Shown: positions 52,984 through 63,305 of the stretch, piece by piece
Layout: every line of letters starts with the position of its first letter
How positions within the stretch are numbered: position 1 is the stretch's first letter
DNA from: Paraeggerthella hongkongensis
Lineage (GTDB): Bacteria > Actinomycetota > Coriobacteriia > Coriobacteriales > Eggerthellaceae
Length of the DNA stretch: 64,000 nucleotides
NCBI RefSeq assembly: GCF_003726035.1
Contig: NZ_QICD01000010.1
Location: 1-64,000, forward strand
Reading direction: 5' to 3'
Notes under the pieces: generated by a model
Told to the model about the DNA's origin: nothing
What the model saw: the letters and a program-made list of their open reading frames with translations, nothing else
Database searches by the model: none
Made by a program: the position numbers and the translations under genes

Positions 52984-53003
52984 CTTGCGCCTTGGCAGCA
53001 GGT

Positions 53004-53483
53004 CTAGTGCCCGCCGCCCGCCATCATCTTCGCCGCATGCGGCAAAGCAGCCGCGATGCCGTCCCAATTCTCGCGAGCGGCTTTTTCGCTACCGGGCAGG
53101 TTGATCACCAAATGACGGCCCCGCTGCATGCACAGCGCGCGGGACAGCATCGCATACGGCGTGATGGCCAAGCTGTGCGCGCGCATAGCTTCGGCAATGC
53201 CCGGAACATTGCGCTCACACACGTCCATCGTGGCCTCCGGCGTCACATCGCGCAAAGAAAGGCCGCTTCCGCCGCAGGTCAAAACGATGTCGGCATCAAA
53301 CTCGTCGCACGCATGCACGATGGCGGCCGAAATGTCCGCACGCTCGTCCTTCACTACGACGTGGCTTTTGCACTCCCAGCCGTTATCGGCGATGAGCGCT
53401 TCGAGGGCCGCGCCGGCCGTGTCTTGCTTCAAGCTGCGCGTATCGGAGCACGTGATAATAGCGAAGGTGATGTTTCGATCCAT
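53004..53483 (-). CDS. Molybdopterin adenylyltransferase-type protein (MogA/MoaB family)
   Basis: A 159-residue MoCF-domain protein. TCGGSGLSLRDVTPEAT is the nucleotide/molybdopterin-binding signature, and INLPGSEKAARENWD is conserved in the C-terminal half. It adenylates molybdopterin before metal insertion by MoeA, which is encoded just upstream on the same strand. MogA and MoaB cannot be told apart safely by motif, but the pairing with moeA and the nearby molybdoenzymes supports a role in cofactor maturation. About 190 bases with structured element B separate it from moeA. Confidence 0.9.
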   Translation of the reverse strand: MDRNITFAIITCSDTRSLKQDTAGAALEALIADNGWECKSHVVVKDERADISAAIVHACDEFDADIVLTCGGSGLSLRDVTPEATMDVCERNVPGIAEAMRAHSLAITPYAMLSRALCMQRGRHLVINLPGSEKAARENWDGIAAALPHAAKMMAGGGH

Positions 53484-53514
53484 GGTAAACCTTTCTCACC
53501 GGTTGGCGTAGTCA

Positions 53515-53674
53515 GTCAGCGAGAGGGGCTGGGGTGCGCCGAATTCGCGGGATCGCGGAGGCGAAGCGTACCTTGGGTACGCGAGCTTCCGGGAGCGCGC
53601 GAAGGCGGTGTGCACCGGCCCCTCGCAGCGTCGAGCCGCTCCGCCGTTCGGCAGAACGGCGGAGCGACGGAGCC
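53515..53674. repeat. Structured intergenic element, copy B
   Basis: This is the second copy of the element at 27708-27859. Stems: GCGA[GA]GGGGC with GCCCCTCGC (same 2-base bulge), GGTGC with GCACC, TTCGCG with CGCGAA, CGGAGG with CTTCCG, GCGTACC-TTG-GGTACGC, and the 3' hairpin GCTCCGCCGTTC-GGCA-GAACGGCGGAGC. Compared with copy A, several stems changed on both arms while pairing was kept. It abuts the moeA stop codon and ends 31 bases before mogA, in the same relative position as copy A. Confidence 0.75.
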
Positions 53675-54931
53675 TTACAGGCAAACTTCCTCGTTGACGT
53701 CCAGCAAAATGCACTTGACCAGCGACCCTTCCGTACGCCCGTCCAAGCCTTCGGGAAGCACGACCATGCAATTGCTCCTTTGGATGGGCCCGAACAGCCC
53801 GGAACTCTGATTGCGAGCAGGTTCGACCACGTATTCCCCCGCTTCGTTTCTGGACAAAGTGGAGCGCAGGAAAATCCGACGTGGATCCCGCTTCTTGGCA
53901 TCGCGCGTAAGCTTGGCCATCACGAACGGGCGCTCGAAGCACGTATAGCCCTGCATTTTGCGCAGCGCAGGGCGAACGAGCATCTCGAAGCCCACGTAAG
54001 CAGCCGCCGGATTCCCCGGCAGGCCGAACACAGGCGTGCCGTTCACCAAGCCGAACGTCTGCGCCTTGCCCGGGCGCATGTTCACCGTGGTCATCAGCAG
54101 GTCGCCCAGCTCCTCCACCACCGGCTTGATGAAATCGAAGTCGCCGTTCGACGCGCCGCCGCTGGTCACCACGAAATCGAAGTCACGCACCGCCGCGTTG
54201 ATCGCCGCCGCCAAGGCCTCCTGCGTGTCTTCGACGATGGGCAGCACAACAGGCTCCGCGCCAGCCGCGCGCGCCGAGGCGGCCAAAGCATAGCTGTTCG
54301 AATTGCGGATCTTGCCCGCTGAAGGAGTCTGGGTTGGCTCCACCAGTTCGGACCCAATGGCAATCACGGCCACGCGAGGGCGCCGATGAACCGGAGCCTC
54401 CACCACGCCGCATCCCGCAAGGAACCCGACACCGGCCGAATTGATGACCTCGCCGCACTCGACTATCACTTCGCCAGCACGCGCCTCCTCGCCCGCTTCG
54501 CGCACGTTCGAGCGCACAGCGGTCGGCGCCGTGAAGGCAACGCGGCTGCCCGGCTTCCCATCACCCGTCACCACGCCCACGATCTCGTACTTCACCACGG
54601 AATCGACGGCATCGGGAATAGGGGCGCCGGTCATAATGCGCACGCATTGACCGGGCTCGATCCCCCCGTCGAACGTGTCGCCCGCCGCCACCTCGGCGAT
54701 AACATCGAGTTCCACCGGAGATTCCGGACTCGCACCGGCAAGTTCGGCAGCCCGCACCGCGAACCCGTCCATGGCAGAGTGAGCGAACGGAGAGATGTCG
54801 ATATCGCTTTTCAGATCGGCCGCCGCAACCCTCCCTGCAGCTTCCAGAACGGGAACCGTTTCCGCCGGCAGCGCCTCCACATGGGAAAGAACCAGATCGC
54901 GCGCTTCCTCAACCGAGATCATTTCAGGCAT
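53675..54931 (-). CDS. moeA: Molybdopterin molybdenumtransferase
   Basis: A 418-residue enzyme inserting molybdate into adenylated molybdopterin. Visible motifs: SPFAHSAMDGFAVRA, RIMTGAPIPDAVDSVV, the MoCF signature TSGGASNGDFDF and LPGNPAAAYVGFE. ATG 54931 follows AGGAGG by six bases; the ATG at 54937 overlaps that site. It is read from a consensus -10 at 55015-55020, upstream of mogA. It serves the three molybdoenzyme loci of this window. Confidence 0.95.
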   Translation of the reverse strand: MPEMISVEEARDLVLSHVEALPAETVPVLEAAGRVAAADLKSDIDISPFAHSAMDGFAVRAAELAGASPESPVELDVIAEVAAGDTFDGGIEPGQCVRIMTGAPIPDAVDSVVKYEIVGVVTGDGKPGSRVAFTAPTAVRSNVREAGEEARAGEVIVECGEVINSAGVGFLAGCGVVEAPVHRRPRVAVIAIGSELVEPTQTPSAGKIRNSNSYALAASARAAGAEPVVLPIVEDTQEALAAAINAAVRDFDFVVTSGGASNGDFDFIKPVVEELGDLLMTTVNMRPGKAQTFGLVNGTPVFGLPGNPAAAYVGFEMLVRPALRKMQGYTCFERPFVMAKLTRDAKKRDPRRIFLRSTLSRNEAGEYVVEPARNQSSGLFGPIQRSNCMVVLPEGLDGRTEGSLVKCILLDVNEEVCL

Positions 54932-55014
54932 GAGCATCCTCCCTACCAGGCGCGTCGAACCCGCACGAAGACCGCGCACAGGAGTTCGGTGCAACCGCTT
55001 ATTCACTAACGCAT

Positions 55015-55020
55015 ATTATA
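55015..55020 (-). promoter_or_regulatory. Consensus -10 element upstream of moeA
   Basis: TATAAT on the minus strand lies 83 bases before the moeA start, downstream of the enolase terminator. No strong -35 is seen. Confidence 0.5.
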
Positions 55021-55123
55021 GCGCTTAGAGGATATAGAAAAGCGGCGCGATTCCGTCCTGATGACCGGTCTTTGAGCAATTCCAATCGACAGGCCAATCC
55101 CTGCTCGACGTGCACGCACGACA

Positions 55124-55147
55124 AAGGCCGCCCCGAAGGACGGCCTT
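55124..55147 (-). terminator. Enolase terminator
   Basis: On the minus strand a 10-bp stem with one mismatch (AAGGCCGTCC and GGGCGGCCTT) closes on a TTCG tetraloop and lies 27 bases after the enolase stop codon, followed by TGTCG; the T-tract is short. Confidence 0.7.
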
Positions 55148-55174
55148 CCATCAACGCGGTATCGAACGCCTGGT

Positions 55175-57634
<2,460 letters not shown>

Positions 57635-57635
<1 letters not shown>

Positions 57636-58012
57636 CAACCCGCCTTCCTGTAAGGATAGGTAAGCGGCCATTTCGCCTCATGGAAAGAAACGCACACCGT
57701 ATGCACGGCGTCTCCCGCAAGGTACGCAGCAAGCTTGATATACACCTCGTGCTCTTCGAGGTACCTGCCAAAAACCCATAAGTCTCGAGGACGACCCCTG
57801 TCGTCTTGCAGGGGACCACTTGAGTAGTCGACCACATCAAGTTCCCGAACGGCTTTATGCACGTCAACGCCACGGTAGCCAATTGCCTTCATGAAGATGC
57901 GAGTTTTGCTGCTCGGTTCGTTTGAGCCGGCCACACGAAAGCACTCGAGAGACGTGCGTCTTACCAGCGCCAGTACCGCCTCTATCTTCCACCGTTCGGC
58001 AATCTCCCCCAT
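57635..58012 (-). CDS. Toxin of a type II toxin-antitoxin pair, MqsR-like
   Basis: A 125-residue protein whose C-terminal half resembles MqsR/RelE-fold mRNA interferases: VYIKLAAYLAGDAVHTVCV followed by SFHEAKWPLTYPYR corresponds to the VYLKI...VSFKEK end of MqsR. MqsR cleaves mRNA at GCU sites. A GAGGTGACTT ribosome-binding site precedes ATG 58012. The toxin is the first gene, like mqsR, and the antitoxin follows with a one-base overlap. The assignment rests on partial similarity and gene order; it could be another RelE-fold RNase. Confidence 0.7.
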
Positions 58013-58023
58013 AAGTCACCTCA

Positions 58024-58088
58024 AATCACATCATTTGATGTGATGAGTATATCACAATGCAACCTGTACTGCATCAAATGATGTGATT
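58024..58088 (-). promoter_or_regulatory. Paired operators and promoter of the toxin-antitoxin operon
   Basis: A 17-bp sequence, AATCACATCATTTGATG (58024-58040), is exactly inverted at 58072-58088; each copy contains the palindrome TCACATCA-TT-TGATGTGA or most of it. A minus-strand -10 TATACT (58047-58052) lies between, so binding at both sites would block the promoter. This is the usual autorepressor layout of such operons. Confidence 0.75.
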
Positions 58089-58113
58089 GGCGCATGAGAA
58101 CGACTACGAACCC

Positions 58114-58971
58114 CTACAGCAACGCGGCCGTCCCCACGCACACTGCCAACCCTGCCGCCAGCACCACGCCGCTCGTCAGCGAGAACGTGCGCGGCGCAAG
58201 CGAGGTGCGCTCCACGCCGGGGGCACCGTAACAACGCGCATCCATAGCTACAGCCAGTGAGTCGGCCCGGCGAAACAGCCCCACGAACAAGGGAATGAGC
58301 ACCGTCTGCCAAGCCCGCAAACGCTGCCACAACCCACCTGCGTCAAACGACGCAGCGCGCGCTTGCTGCGCATCGTGCACGCGCGCCAGCTCTTCAGCGG
58401 TAACGGGAATGAAGCGCAGCGCAAGCGAGAACACCATGGCTATGTCGTCCACCGGAACGCTAAGACGTCGCAAGGGACGAAGAAAACTGCTTAACGCATT
58501 GGTCAACTCGGTCGACGTAGTAGTGTAGGTAACCACCAGGCTGCCCACCACAAGCAAGATGATCCGCACGGCAAAAAAGCAACCGCGCGCAAACCCCGCG
58601 GGCACGAATCCGAACGTACCAAACAAAGCAACCGGGGGCCATGCACCCAAAAAACCCGCCGACACGTCGCCAAGCCCCGAAGGAGCGCCCGCAGCAGCTG
58701 CTTGAGCCACATCGAATGAAAACGCATTGAACACCACCGTGAACGCAACGATCACGTACACCGGCAGCATCAAACCGAACAGCCTTCGAGCGGGCACCGT
58801 CGATGCCATCGCAACAAGAGCGAACAGCAGCGCGCACAACCCCAGGCCCGTCCACGTATGCACCAAAAACAACGTAGCGGAATACGCAGCAAGCAGCACG
58901 AGTTTAACCCGTGCGTCGCACGCATGCACCGGCGAGGTGCCGGGAATATAAGAGCTTACGTTGATTCGCAT
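58114..58971 (-). CDS. ecfT: Energy-coupling factor transporter transmembrane protein
   Basis: A 285-residue EcfT-type scaffold protein with about six helices and the signature regions DDIAMVFSLALRFIPVTAEEL, HDAQQARAAS and ADSLAVAMDARCYG. In ECF transporters it joins two EcfA ATPases and a vitamin-binding S component. In many bacteria rplQ is followed by ecfA1-ecfA2-ecfT; here ecfT alone lies 208 bases after rplQ. The ATPases must be elsewhere. ATG 58971 is taken as the start. Confidence 0.88.
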   Translation of the reverse strand: MRINVSSYIPGTSPVHACDARVKLVLLAAYSATLFLVHTWTGLGLCALLFALVAMASTVPARRLFGLMLPVYVIVAFTVVFNAFSFDVAQAAAAGAPSGLGDVSAGFLGAWPPVALFGTFGFVPAGFARGCFFAVRIILLVVGSLVVTYTTTSTELTNALSSFLRPLRRLSVPVDDIAMVFSLALRFIPVTAEELARVHDAQQARAASFDAGGLWQRLRAWQTVLIPLFVGLFRRADSLAVAMDARCYGAPGVERTSLAPRTFSLTSGVVLAAGLAVCVGTAALL

Positions 58972-59120
58972 GCAGGCAGTATGCCACAATCGGAGGATGC
59001 GCGCACGAACTGCACGAAGCCAACGCTAACGCGAGCGCGAACCATGAAATACGAACACGAGGCGATGGCCGCGCCGTGCGCTTGAGCTAGCCGCACCCAC
59101 AGCGCACGCTCGGCACAGTC

Positions 59121-59151
59121 AAAAAAAGGGACCCGCAGCGCGGATCCCTTT
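59121..59151 (-). terminator. Terminator after rplQ
   Basis: On the minus strand a 12-bp stem with one G-T pair (AAAGGGATCCGC and GCGGGTCCCTTT) is followed by a T run, 28 bases after the rplQ stop codon. It ends the ribosomal operon before ecfT. Confidence 0.85.
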
Positions 59152-59179
59152 CTCTTATCAGTATGAAGCGAAGCGAAAG

Positions 59180-59725
59180 CTATTCAGCCTTCTCCTTCTC
59201 CACAACCTCAGCCTCGACTGCTTCCACGTTCTCCACGGGAGCTTCCTCAGCCTTGGTCTCGACGGCCTCAGCCTCAACGGCCTCCTCTGCCTTCTCGACC
59301 TTCTTGGGAGCAACCTTCTTCGCAGCCTTCTTGGCAGCGGGCTTCTCCTCGTCCTTCTTCTTCACGGGCTCGGTCACAAGCTCCATGATGACCATGGGGG
59401 CATTGTCGCCCTTGCGGGGACCAAGCTTCATGATGCGGGTATAGCCGCCCTGACGATCCTGGAACATGCCCTGCTCGACCTTCTCGAAGATCTCGCGCAC
59501 CAGTTCCTTGTCGCCCAAAGCCGCGATGGCCAAACGGCGAGCATGCAGGTCGCCGCGCTTCGCCCAGGTGATGATCTTGTCGACGTCAGGACGGATCTCC
59601 TTGGCGCGCGACTCGACCGTCTTGATGCGGTCGTTCAGGAACAGGGCGTTCACCAGGCTCTTCTTCATGGCCTTGGTGTGGCTGAAGTCGGTGCCCAGCT
59701 TGCGGCCCTTGTAATTGTGTCGCAT
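59180..59725 (-). CDS. rplQ: 50S ribosomal protein L17 with acidic C-terminal extension
   Basis: The first 120 residues are a typical L17 (MRHNYKGRKLGTDFSHTKAM, LFLNDRIKTVESRAKEIRP). About 60 further residues form an Ala/Glu/Val/Lys-rich repeat tail (KKAAKKVAPKKVEKAEEAVE). Such extensions occur in Actinobacteria. It follows rpoA by 12 bases in the alpha operon. Confidence 0.97.
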   Translation of the reverse strand: MRHNYKGRKLGTDFSHTKAMKKSLVNALFLNDRIKTVESRAKEIRPDVDKIITWAKRGDLHARRLAIAALGDKELVREIFEKVEQGMFQDRQGGYTRIMKLGPRKGDNAPMVIMELVTEPVKKKDEEKPAAKKAAKKVAPKKVEKAEEAVEAEAVETKAEEAPVENVEAVEAEVVEKEKAE

Positions 59726-59737
59726 GATACGTATCTC

Positions 59738-60688
59738 CTATAGCTTCAAATTGAGGTCCATGGAAATGAGCTTGTCCTTCACTTCCTCGATGGACTTCGC
59801 ACCAAAGTTCCTAATGTTCAGCAGGTCGTTTTCGGAGAACTCGACCAACTGGCGAACCGAATGGATACCGGCGCGCTTCAGGCAGTTGTACGAGCGAACG
59901 GACAGGTCGAGATCCTCGATCTGCTTGTCCAGCTCGGCGTTGGACTCCTGGCCCTCCGGCGCGAAGATGGACGGAACTTCGCCCTCCTCCTCGTCGGCCA
60001 TATCGGACAGGCTCAAGAACGCGCCCATGTACTGGTTCACGATGTTGGACGCGCGGCAGATGGCCTCGGTCGGCGTGATGCTGCCGTCCGTTTCCACCTC
60101 CAGCACGAGCTTGTCGTAGTCAGTACGCTGGCCCACGCGGGTGTCGGTCACGTTGAGCGTGCAGCGACGGACCGGCGAGAACAACGAGTCAACATGGATG
60201 ACCCCAATGGGATCCTCCGTGCGCTTGTTGCGCTCGGCAGACACGTAGCCGCGGCCGACGCCGATGCGAACCGTCATGTCCAACTGGCCGCCATCGGAAA
60301 CCGTCGCAATGACGTGCTCCGGGTTGACCAGGGTAAACTCGGTCGGGATGTCGAGGTCCGCGCCCGTAACCGTGCAAGGACCCTCCACCGACACATGCGC
60401 CGTGGCCTCTTCGATGTCGTCGTTCAGTGCAGAGAACACGAGTCCCTTGACATTCAAAACGATGTCCGTGATGTCCTCGATGACACCCTCGGCCGTCGTG
60501 AACTCATGCTGCACACCCTCGATCTGGATGGCCGTAGCCTTTGCACCATCCAGGGACGAGAGCAGCACGCGACGCATGCAGTTGCCCAGCGTGTAGCCGT
60601 AACCGCGCTCGAGCGGTTCGACGATGAAACGCGCGACAGTATCGTTGACTTCTTCCGTTGTTACAGTAGGCCTCATGAACTCTGTCAT
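59738..60688 (-). CDS. rpoA: DNA-directed RNA polymerase subunit alpha
   Basis: A 316-residue alpha subunit. The N-terminal assembly domain (RFIVEPLERGYGYTLGNCMRR) and the C-terminal domain that contacts promoters and activators (SVRSYNCLKRAGIHSVRQLV, then NIRNFGAKSIEEVKDKL) are complete. ATG 60688 has AAGGAGG upstream. It lies between rpsD and rplQ in the conserved order. Confidence 0.98.
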   Translation of the reverse strand: MTEFMRPTVTTEEVNDTVARFIVEPLERGYGYTLGNCMRRVLLSSLDGAKATAIQIEGVQHEFTTAEGVIEDITDIVLNVKGLVFSALNDDIEEATAHVSVEGPCTVTGADLDIPTEFTLVNPEHVIATVSDGGQLDMTVRIGVGRGYVSAERNKRTEDPIGVIHVDSLFSPVRRCTLNVTDTRVGQRTDYDKLVLEVETDGSITPTEAICRASNIVNQYMGAFLSLSDMADEEEGEVPSIFAPEGQESNAELDKQIEDLDLSVRSYNCLKRAGIHSVRQLVEFSENDLLNIRNFGAKSIEEVKDKLISMDLNLKL

Positions 60689-60717
60689 GTGGGGTAAGCC
60701 TCCTTACTATGCCGCGA

Positions 60718-61344
60718 TTATTTCGAGTAGAGCTCGACGATGAGCTGCTCGCGAATATCCAGATCGATCTGGTCGCGTTGCGGAAGCGCAAGAACGCTGC
60801 CCTGAAGTTTCTCGATGTCAACCTCAAGCCATGCCGGCACCTGCACGCGCTCGTTGGAGATCAGCGCGCTCTTGATGACCAACATGTCCTGAGCCTTGGG
60901 AGCAACGGCAACCACGTCGCCCGGACGAACGCGGAACGACGGGATGTCGACGCGACGACCGTTGACAACGATGTGACCGTGACGCACCTGCTGGCGAGCC
61001 TCCGCGCGGGACTTCGCAAAGCCCAGGCGGTAGACGACGTTGTCCAGACGGCTTTCCAGGATGCGAAGCAGGTTCTCACCCGTAACGCCCTGCTGACGGT
61101 TAGCCGTATCGTAGTAATGACGGAACTGCTTCTCCAGAACGCCATAGATACGCTTGGTCTTCTGCTTCTCGCGCAGCTGGGTGCGATATTCGCTTTCCTT
61201 GACGCGCTTCTTGCCGGCTTCGCCCGGCGCGTAGTTACGGCGCTCGATTGCGCACTTCTCCGTGTAGCAGCGGTCGCCCTTCAGGAAGAGCTTCGCACCT
61301 TCACGACGGCACAAACGGCAGTCCGCTCCAGTATAACGAGCCAT
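60718..61344 (-). CDS. rpsD: 30S ribosomal protein S4
   Basis: A 208-residue S4 with the S4 RNA-binding domain ([37 protein letters not shown]). The N-terminus carries C9, C12, C26 and C31, the zinc-binding (C+) form of S4. S4 is often the translational repressor of this operon. Confidence 0.98.
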   Translation of the reverse strand: MARYTGADCRLCRREGAKLFLKGDRCYTEKCAIERRNYAPGEAGKKRVKESEYRTQLREKQKTKRIYGVLEKQFRHYYDTANRQQGVTGENLLRILESRLDNVVYRLGFAKSRAEARQQVRHGHIVVNGRRVDIPSFRVRPGDVVAVAPKAQDMLVIKSALISNERVQVPAWLEVDIEKLQGSVLALPQRDQIDLDIREQLIVELYSK

Positions 61345-61363
61345 AATACTTAGATCCTTTCAG

Positions 61364-61762
61364 CTACACGCGACGACGCTTGCGCGGACGGCAACCGTTG
61401 TGCGGGATGGGTGTGCAATCCTGAATGCTGGCAATCTCCAGGCCAGCGGCCTGCAGAGAGCGGATGGCCGTCTCGCGACCCGAACCCGGGCCCTTGACGA
61501 ACACGGACACCTTGCGCAGACCATGCTCCATCGCCGTTTTCGCAGCGGCCTCGGCGGCCATCTGAGCAGCGAACGGAGTGGACTTGCGCGAGCCCTTGAA
61601 GCCCACCGTGCCGGCGGACTGCCACGAGATCACATTGCCCTGAGGATCGGTGATGCTCACGATCGTGTTATTGAACGTAGACTTGATATGCGCAGCGCCA
61701 ACGGCGATGTTCTTACGCTCGGAGCGCTTAATGCGCGTGCGCACGTTTTTCTTAGCTGCCAC
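61364..61762 (-). CDS. rpsK: 30S ribosomal protein S11
   Basis: A 132-residue S11 with the signature [18 protein letters not shown] at the C-terminus and [16 protein letters not shown]. The start is GTG 61762, preceded by GAGG. It lies 11 bases after rpsM. Confidence 0.98.
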   Translation of the reverse strand: MAAKKNVRTRIKRSERKNIAVGAAHIKSTFNNTIVSITDPQGNVISWQSAGTVGFKGSRKSTPFAAQMAAEAAAKTAMEHGLRKVSVFVKGPGSGRETAIRSLQAAGLEIASIQDCTPIPHNGCRPRKRRRV

Positions 61763-61773
61763 TTCTAGCTACC

Positions 61774-62142
61774 TCACTTTTTCTTTCCGCCGATTTGCTT
61801 ACGAGGACCCTTGCGCGTGCGCGCGTTCGTGTGCGTGCGCTGTCCGCGAACGGGCAGGCCGCGACGATGGCGGAGTCCACGATAGCAACCGATCTCCATG
61901 AGGCGCTTGACGTTCTGAGAAACCTCGCGGTGCAGGTCGCCCTCCACCTTGATGTTGCCCTGGATGTAGTCGCGCAGCTTCTGCAGATCATCTTCCGTGA
62001 GGTCCTTCACGCGGACGCTCGGATCGACGCCGGTATCGGCGAGGATCTGCTTGGAAGTGGTCAGGCCAATGCCGTAGATGTAGGTCAAGCCGACTTCAAT
62101 GCGCTTGTCGCGAGGAAGGTCGACACCAACAAGACGTGCCAT
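61774..62142 (-). CDS. rpsM: 30S ribosomal protein S13
   Basis: A 122-residue S13 with [33 protein letters not shown] and the C-terminal [20 protein letters not shown]. It lies 22 bases after rpmJ in the same operon. Confidence 0.98.
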   Translation of the reverse strand: MARLVGVDLPRDKRIEVGLTYIYGIGLTTSKQILADTGVDPSVRVKDLTEDDLQKLRDYIQGNIKVEGDLHREVSQNVKRLMEIGCYRGLRHRRGLPVRGQRTHTNARTRKGPRKQIGGKKK

Positions 62143-62164
62143 AGGTTATATCTCCTCTTTCTTC

Positions 62165-62278
62165 CTAGCCCTGACGCTGCTTATGGCGCGGGTTCTCGCA
62201 GATAACGAGGACCTTGCCATGGCGTCGGATGATTTTGCACTTGTCGCACATTTTCTTGACCGAAGGACGTACCTTCAT
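62165..62278 (-). CDS. rpmJ: 50S ribosomal protein L36
   Basis: A 37-residue protein beginning [20 protein letters not shown] and ending in PRHKQRQG, with the CX2C...C...H zinc motif of L36. ATG 62278 with AAAGGAAATG upstream. Conserved position between infA and rpsM. Confidence 0.96.
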   Translation of the reverse strand: MKVRPSVKKMCDKCKIIRRHGKVLVICENPRHKQRQG

Positions 62279-62380
62279 AATCATTTCCTTTCGGTTATGC
62301 GTTCCCGTCTATACTCCACACCCAGCCGCAGGTGAGAATTTTCCTAACTGATTAACGCGCTTGACGCAAAAAAGTTGCGC

Positions 62381-62599
62381 CTACTTGAAACGATACGTGA
62401 TACGGCCGCGATTCAGGTCGTAGACGGAAAGCTCAACCGTCACCTTGTCTCCCGGCAGGATCTTGATGTAGTGCATGCGCATCTTGCCAGAAATATGGGC
62501 CAATATCTTGTGTCCGTTTTCGAGCTCAACCCTAAACATAGCGTTCGGCAACGCTTCTAGGACAGTTCCCTCAAGCTCGATTACATCTTCTTTGCTCAA
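62381..62599 (-). CDS. infA: Translation initiation factor IF-1
   Basis: A 72-residue S1-like OB-fold protein ([39 protein letters not shown]). The start is a rare TTG at 62599 with AAGGAG upstream, which gives exactly the usual IF-1 length; no ATG fits. It heads the rpmJ-rpsM-rpsK-rpsD-rpoA-rplQ operon. Confidence 0.96.
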   Translation of the reverse strand: MSKEDVIELEGTVLEALPNAMFRVELENGHKILAHISGKMRMHYIKILPGDKVTVELSVYDLNRGRITYRFK

Positions 62600-62641
62600 A
62601 AGTGCTCCTTCAAAGCAGGTCGTTATAAGCAGCAACGATAG

Positions 62642-62671
62642 ATTCTACCAAATAAAGTGTAGATTGAGCAA
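62642..62671 (-). promoter_or_regulatory. Proximal infA promoter
   Basis: TTGCTC, an 18-base spacer and TAGAAT on the minus strand lie 43 bases before the infA start codon. Confidence 0.5.
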
Positions 62672-62862
62672 GAGAATTTTTTGGGCACAGAAAGCCAACA
62701 AACCGTTGGTTCGAATATGCCTGCATGCCAGGCGTGCGGTTCGGAACCGCGCAGTCCGCATAAGGAGCAGGACCGCCAGGTACTCGCGCGATGCGCAGCC
62801 GCCTTGTCGGCTTCGACGGGGTCGGGCGCATTTTAAGGGGTGGACGCTCCGTCAGGGAAATA

Positions 62863-62890
62863 AGTATAGGCATTTTGCCCGCAAGGTCAA
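62863..62890 (-). promoter_or_regulatory. Distal infA-operon promoter
   Basis: TTGACC (62885-62890), a 16-base spacer and TATACT (62863-62868) on the minus strand lie 36 bases downstream of tRNA-Gln. A transcript from here would have a leader of about 255 bases. A palindrome GCGGTTC-G-GAACCGC near 62740 lies in it. Confidence 0.6.
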
Positions 62891-62925
62891 GGGTATTTAA
62901 TGTGAAGAAGAGCAACGGTGTGAAG

Positions 62926-62999
62926 TGGCTGGGCCACCAGGATTCGAACCTGGATAGCTGGTACCAAAAACCAGAGTCCTGCCGTTGGACGATGGCCCA
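62926..62999 (-). tRNA. tRNA-Gln (anticodon UUG)
   Basis: A 74-base cloverleaf. Acceptor arms TGGGCCA/TGGCCCA, encoded CCA end, anticodon stem CTGGT/ACCAG with loop TTTTGGT, so anticodon TTG, and T-loop GTTCGAAC. Confidence 0.96.
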
Positions 63000-63056
63000 G
63001 TTCAGAACGGCATGCAAAAGCCGAAGCCCCTGCCATCGCGATTGGAAGGAAAAAAA

Positions 63057-63132
63057 TGGTGGGCCGTGAGGGAGTCGAACCCGCGACCTTGGGATTAAAA
63101 GTCCCCTGCTCTACCAACTGAGCTAACGGCCC
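63057..63132 (-). tRNA. tRNA-Lys (anticodon UUU)
   Basis: A 76-base cloverleaf. Acceptor arms GGGCCGT/ACGGCCC, encoded CCA end, anticodon loop CTTTTAA with anticodon TTT, T-loop GTTCGACTC. It lies 57 bases upstream of tRNA-Gln in the same transcription unit. Confidence 0.97.
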
Positions 63133-63157
63133 ACGTCACTCCAATGCGCGAGAATAC

Positions 63158-63186
63158 ATTTTAGCCGTGTGGACAAGGCCGGTCAA
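63158..63186 (-). promoter_or_regulatory. Promoter of the tRNA-Lys/tRNA-Gln unit
   Basis: TTGACC (63181-63186), a 17-base spacer and TAAAAT (63158-63163) on the minus strand lie 25 bases before the tRNA-Lys 5' end: a good sigma-70 promoter. Confidence 0.7.
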
Positions 63187-63305
63187 TGAAAATGTTTGAA
63201 GGCCCCGCAAGCCCACAAAACACCCGGACGCATTCGCGAAAAGATCCTAGCAGCAAGCACGTTCGAAGACGGGCCGGACCGCGCGTTGTGGGCGCGAATC
63301 GGGAT

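Noticed and set aside
62690-62860. Riboswitch or S4-type leader upstream of infA
   Set aside because: Only a short palindrome is visible; no recognised leader fold could be built, so only the promoters were reported.
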